From the NCBI GenBank assembly GCA_020849495.1, contig JADLGD010000111.1, positions 1-64,000 of the forward strand: a stretch of 64,000 bases of DNA, given 5' to 3'. The number at the start of each line of letters is the position of its first letter. The first letter of the stretch is position 1. This DNA is from Fluviicola sp. GTDB lineage: Bacteria; Bacteroidota; Bacteroidia; Flavobacteriales_D; Crocinitomicaceae. This document shows, piece by piece, positions 61,006 through 64,000 of the stretch. Position numbers and translations under genes: made by a program. The notes below the pieces were generated by a model. The model was not told the origin of the DNA, did not search any database, and was given only the letters and a program-made list of their open reading frames with translations.

Positions 61006-62441
61006 TGAGAGTACTTCTTTACATAGCTATGTTCTTGTTGCCTGAAATTGTTTTCGGTCAGGCAGGTATTGCAGCACTTACAGATAGTACTTGGTCTAAT
61101 TTACCATCCAACGAACGCTTTCATTCAGCCATTCAACCTGCTGTTAGACAAGCGTATAATTGGATCAAAACCGACAGTTCATCCAAAGGAAAAAGCAGAA
61201 GGTTTTCAATTGGCTTAATTCCGGAAGCATTTGCAAGTTATGATACCAGTTTCAATTACCGCGCTGCAATCGGATTTACTGCCGAATACGAAGGTGAAAA
61301 ATGGTACAATCGGACTTCCTTTGCAAGTGGTTGGTCAACAAGGGAACGAAGCAATCAAACCCATCCAGCTTACCTGCCAACACATCAACACGCTGGTTAT
61401 TTGTACAATGATATCCGTACGCGATTTGGATACACACCCAATGAAATGTTGCATGTAAGTTTTGGAATCGACAACCAATTTTTTGGAGAAGGTTATCGCT
61501 CGTTGATCCAAGGAGATCAGGTTGCACCCAATCCATTTGCTCAAATGCGCGTTAATTTCTGGCGCTTGGAATACGGCTTGATGTATCAGTTTCTCAATGA
61601 ACTGGATAGCACCGATCGCATTTGGAAATTCAATGCCAGTCATTATTTGAGTTGGAACGCCACAAAAAATTGGAATATCAGTTTCTATGAAACAGTGTTG
61701 TTTCAGCCATCAGATGGAACTTACAAAAGAGGGTTTGAAGTAGAATACTTGAATCCGATTGTGTTTTTTAGACCACAAGAATACAGTGTAGGTTCATCAG
61801 ACAATGTTTTATTGGCGTTTCATTCGAGTTACAAGATTCGCCAACACAAAGTGTATTTTCAACTATCCTTGGATGAGTTTTTCTTACAAGAAATCCGCAA
61901 TCGCACGAAGTGGTGGGCGAATAAATACGGTGCACAGTTGGGAGTAAAAGGACATTTTAAACGCTTTAATTACAGAGTTGAAGGAAATGTTGTTCGTCCG
62001 TATACTTATTCCCACATTAATTATGGACAGAATGTAGGAAATGTTGGTCAACCAATGGGTCACACTTTGGGGAGCAATTTCGCAGAGTTAATAGCGATGG
62101 TCGATTTCAACATCAAAAAATTCCATGTAAAAACCTATGCTGTTTTTCAGCTAAAAGGATTTGATGATACTTCAGATAGTTTGAATTTGAGTTGGGGAGG
62201 CAACATTTATAGTAATTATCTCAACCGTCCGAAAGAATACGGTAATACGATTGGTCAAGGTATTACACAGCGTTTTTTACAGGTGGGTGGTGAACTTTCT
62301 TATACCATTGAAGCATTGCGTTTGCAGACTTATTTACAAGCTGGCATCAATTATTCTTGGGGGGAAATGGCAACTCGATTCGACCCGATGCTCTGTATTG
62401 GTTTCCGAACCACGCTCTTTGTTCCAAGAAGGTTGTTTTGA
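61002..62441 (+). CDS. Outer-membrane beta-barrel-like hypothetical protein (capsule Wzi/RemB-like by impression)
   Basis: Signal peptide; FGIDNQFFGEGYRSLIQGDQVAPNPFAQMRVNFWRLEYGLMYQ. Confidence 0.5.
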   Translation: MMRVLLYIAMFLLPEIVFGQAGIAALTDSTWSNLPSNERFHSAIQPAVRQAYNWIKTDSSSKGKSRRFSIGLIPEAFASYDTSFNYRAAIGFTAEYEGEKWYNRTSFASGWSTRERSNQTHPAYLPTHQHAGYLYNDIRTRFGYTPNEMLHVSFGIDNQFFGEGYRSLIQGDQVAPNPFAQMRVNFWRLEYGLMYQFLNELDSTDRIWKFNASHYLSWNATKNWNISFYETVLFQPSDGTYKRGFEVEYLNPIVFFRPQEYSVGSSDNVLLAFHSSYKIRQHKVYFQLSLDEFFLQEIRNRTKWWANKYGAQLGVKGHFKRFNYRVEGNVVRPYTYSHINYGQNVGNVGQPMGHTLGSNFAELIAMVDFNIKKFHVKTYAVFQLKGFDDTSDSLNLSWGGNIYSNYLNRPKEYGNTIGQGITQRFLQVGGELSYTIEALRLQTYLQAGINYSWGEMATRFDPMLCIGFRTTLFVPRRLF

Positions 62442-62537
62442 TCCCTTGAAGGTGTACAACTGTTTCTTTTGGTAACAAAAATCACATGCAATCAAATAAA
62501 ATGCTGCAAGGAGAATCATTTTTCCAACCTTAAACAG

Positions 62538-62545
62538 TAAATTTG
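62538..62545 (+). promoter_or_regulatory. Candidate ctaB promoter -7 element
   Basis: TAAATTTG, exact TAnnTTTG, about 22 nt before the ATG at 62568. Confidence 0.5.
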
Positions 62546-62567
62546 CGGCACAAAAATACGCAGACAC

Positions 62568-63467
62568 ATGAATTTCGGTAAAAAGGTCAAAATGTACATG
62601 AGTTTCACGAAATTTCGTTTGTCTGCTCTCGTCATCATTTCTGCGCTTTCTGGTTACTTATTCGTTGGAGGAAACGACGGTTTAGAAATCACCTATTTAT
62701 TAGTTGGGGGTTTGTTGGTGACAGCTGCATCAAATGGTTCCAATCAAATCTGGGAGCGTGAATTAGACATTTTAATGAACCGCACAGAAAAGCGTCCTTT
62801 GCCCATGGGTGAAATGTCTGTTTCTGAAGGAATGATTGTGGTGACCATCTGCTTATTGCCTGGATTATGGATGTTGTATCAATTGAATCTAGGTTCCATG
62901 TTATTGGGATTAGCAGCATTTATCTCGTATGTTTTCATTTACACGCCCATGAAGCGAATTTCTACTTGGGCTGTTTTTGTCGGAGCATTCCCAGGGGCAA
63001 TTCCACCTATGTTAGGTGCTGTAGCAGGTTCTGATAGTTTTGGTTTGGTTCCAGGTGTTTTATTCTTCATTCAATTTGTGTGGCAATTCCCTCATTTTTG
63101 GGCTATTGCTTGGGTGGCATACGATGATTATCAACAAGCTGGATTTTCCTTATTGCCTTCAAAAAAAGGACGCACAAAAGGTTCAGCTTATCAAATTGCT
63201 GCCTATTCATTGGCATTGATCCCGTTTACTTTATTACCATGGCTAATGGGTTGGTGTGGAACTTGGACTTTAATTATTGGTGGAGTAATCGGTGTATTGT
63301 TCTTCCTTTTATCTTATAGATTATTGATTTCACTAGAAATCGCAGATGCTAAAAAACTTATGTTTGCCTCATTTGTTTATTTACCAATCGTTCAATTCCT
63401 GTATGTGTTTGATCGTATTGATCTAAAAATCATCGAGGCATTGATAGAGCATGGAACAGGCATTTAA
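62568..63467 (+). CDS. ctaB: Protoheme IX farnesyltransferase
   Basis: ASNGSNQIWERELDILMNRTEKRPLP; VWQFPHFWAIAWVAYDDYQQAGFSLLP. Confidence 0.95.
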   Translation: MNFGKKVKMYMSFTKFRLSALVIISALSGYLFVGGNDGLEITYLLVGGLLVTAASNGSNQIWERELDILMNRTEKRPLPMGEMSVSEGMIVVTICLLPGLWMLYQLNLGSMLLGLAAFISYVFIYTPMKRISTWAVFVGAFPGAIPPMLGAVAGSDSFGLVPGVLFFIQFVWQFPHFWAIAWVAYDDYQQAGFSLLPSKKGRTKGSAYQIAAYSLALIPFTLLPWLMGWCGTWTLIIGGVIGVLFFLLSYRLLISLEIADAKKLMFASFVYLPIVQFLYVFDRIDLKIIEALIEHGTGI

Positions 63468-63477
63468 ATTTTGAATT

Positions 63478-64000
63478 ATGCAACAGAATTACGACAAAGA
63501 GCTGAGTCCTGAAGTGAGGGAGAAAATGAAGAAAAACCTGGTTTACATAGGTATCTTCAGTGTGGTGATGATTTTTGCGGGGTTAACTTCTGCTTACATT
63601 GTAAGTATGGGTGATTCATTTTGGGTAAAATACAATTTCCCTCCTGCATTTTACATTTCGACTGTCATTATTGTTTTAAGCAGTATTGTACTTCAAGTTG
63701 GAATTTCATTAGCTAAAAAAGGAAATCAAAGCATTTTAAAAACAGTTTTACCACTTACCTTACTTCTTGGAATTGGTTTTGCTTATTTTCAATGGAAAGG
63801 CTACGGTCAATTGATTGATAATGGTGCGTATTTAAGTTCTAAAATCACCGTTTCTGATGGCCGTTATGGCAGTTATTTCCAGATGAAAATCAACGGAAAA
63901 TACATGGAAGTGGATGGAAATGATTACTTATTGGCAGGAAAAGAAATCAGTCCAGCATTAAAAAAAGAAGTCAGTGCATTTGCCGCTCAGTTTTCCACGA
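63478..64000 (+). CDS. Heme-copper oxidase subunit III-like protein, truncated by the window edge
   Basis: Own translation MQQNYDKELSPEVREKMKKNLVYIGIFSVVMIFAGLTSAYIVSMGDSFWVKYNFPPAFYISTVIIVLSSIVLQVG; follows ctaB. Confidence 0.75.
   Translation, partial: MQQNYDKELSPEVREKMKKNLVYIGIFSVVMIFAGLTSAYIVSMGDSFWVKYNFPPAFYISTVIIVLSSIVLQVGISLAKKGNQSILKTVLPLTLLLGIGFAYFQWKGYGQLIDNGAYLSSKITVSDGRYGSYFQMKINGKYMEVDGNDYLLAGKEISPALKKEVSAFAAQFST

Overview
The window looks like chromosomal DNA from a Bacteroidota (Flavobacteriales-like) bacterium. The evidence is TAnnTTTG -7 promoter elements, T9SS sorting domains and the gene content. Most genes are on the minus strand. Order: (1) three copies of a 114-bp tandem repeat at the left edge; (2) a full 14-gene complex I operon, nuoA-N (14215->1396); (3) a five-gene tandem array of small lipoproteins with mosaic domain structure (14574-17825), plus TPR and lipoprotein genes; (4) serS, rpmA, rplU, a GNAT enzyme and an M43 T9SS metalloprotease; (5) a moxR/DUF58/batA-D operon; (6) an arginine-decarboxylase-like gene; (7) the ilvE-D-B-N-C-A operon; (8) a choice-of-anchor-L/T9SS adhesin gene split by a frameshift, a LytTR/TPR pair and a PP2C phosphatase; (9) prfB and gcvH; (10) deoC with a full-length and a truncated ALDH; (11) cysQ, two outer-membrane barrel-like genes, ctaB and a truncated oxidase subunit III gene. 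The strongest new signals are an un-annotated Ile/Val leader peptide with a complete attenuator ahead of ilvE, and the mosaic lipoprotein array, where a near-identical central block sits between divergent signal peptides and divergent C-terminal modules. Other candidates are a small structured RNA with its own promoter and terminator next to nuoA, a 21-bp-spaced direct repeat beside the LytTR gene, and a possible split ALDH16. No CRISPR, tRNA, rRNA, phage or transposase was seen. All identities and pairings were worked out by eye.
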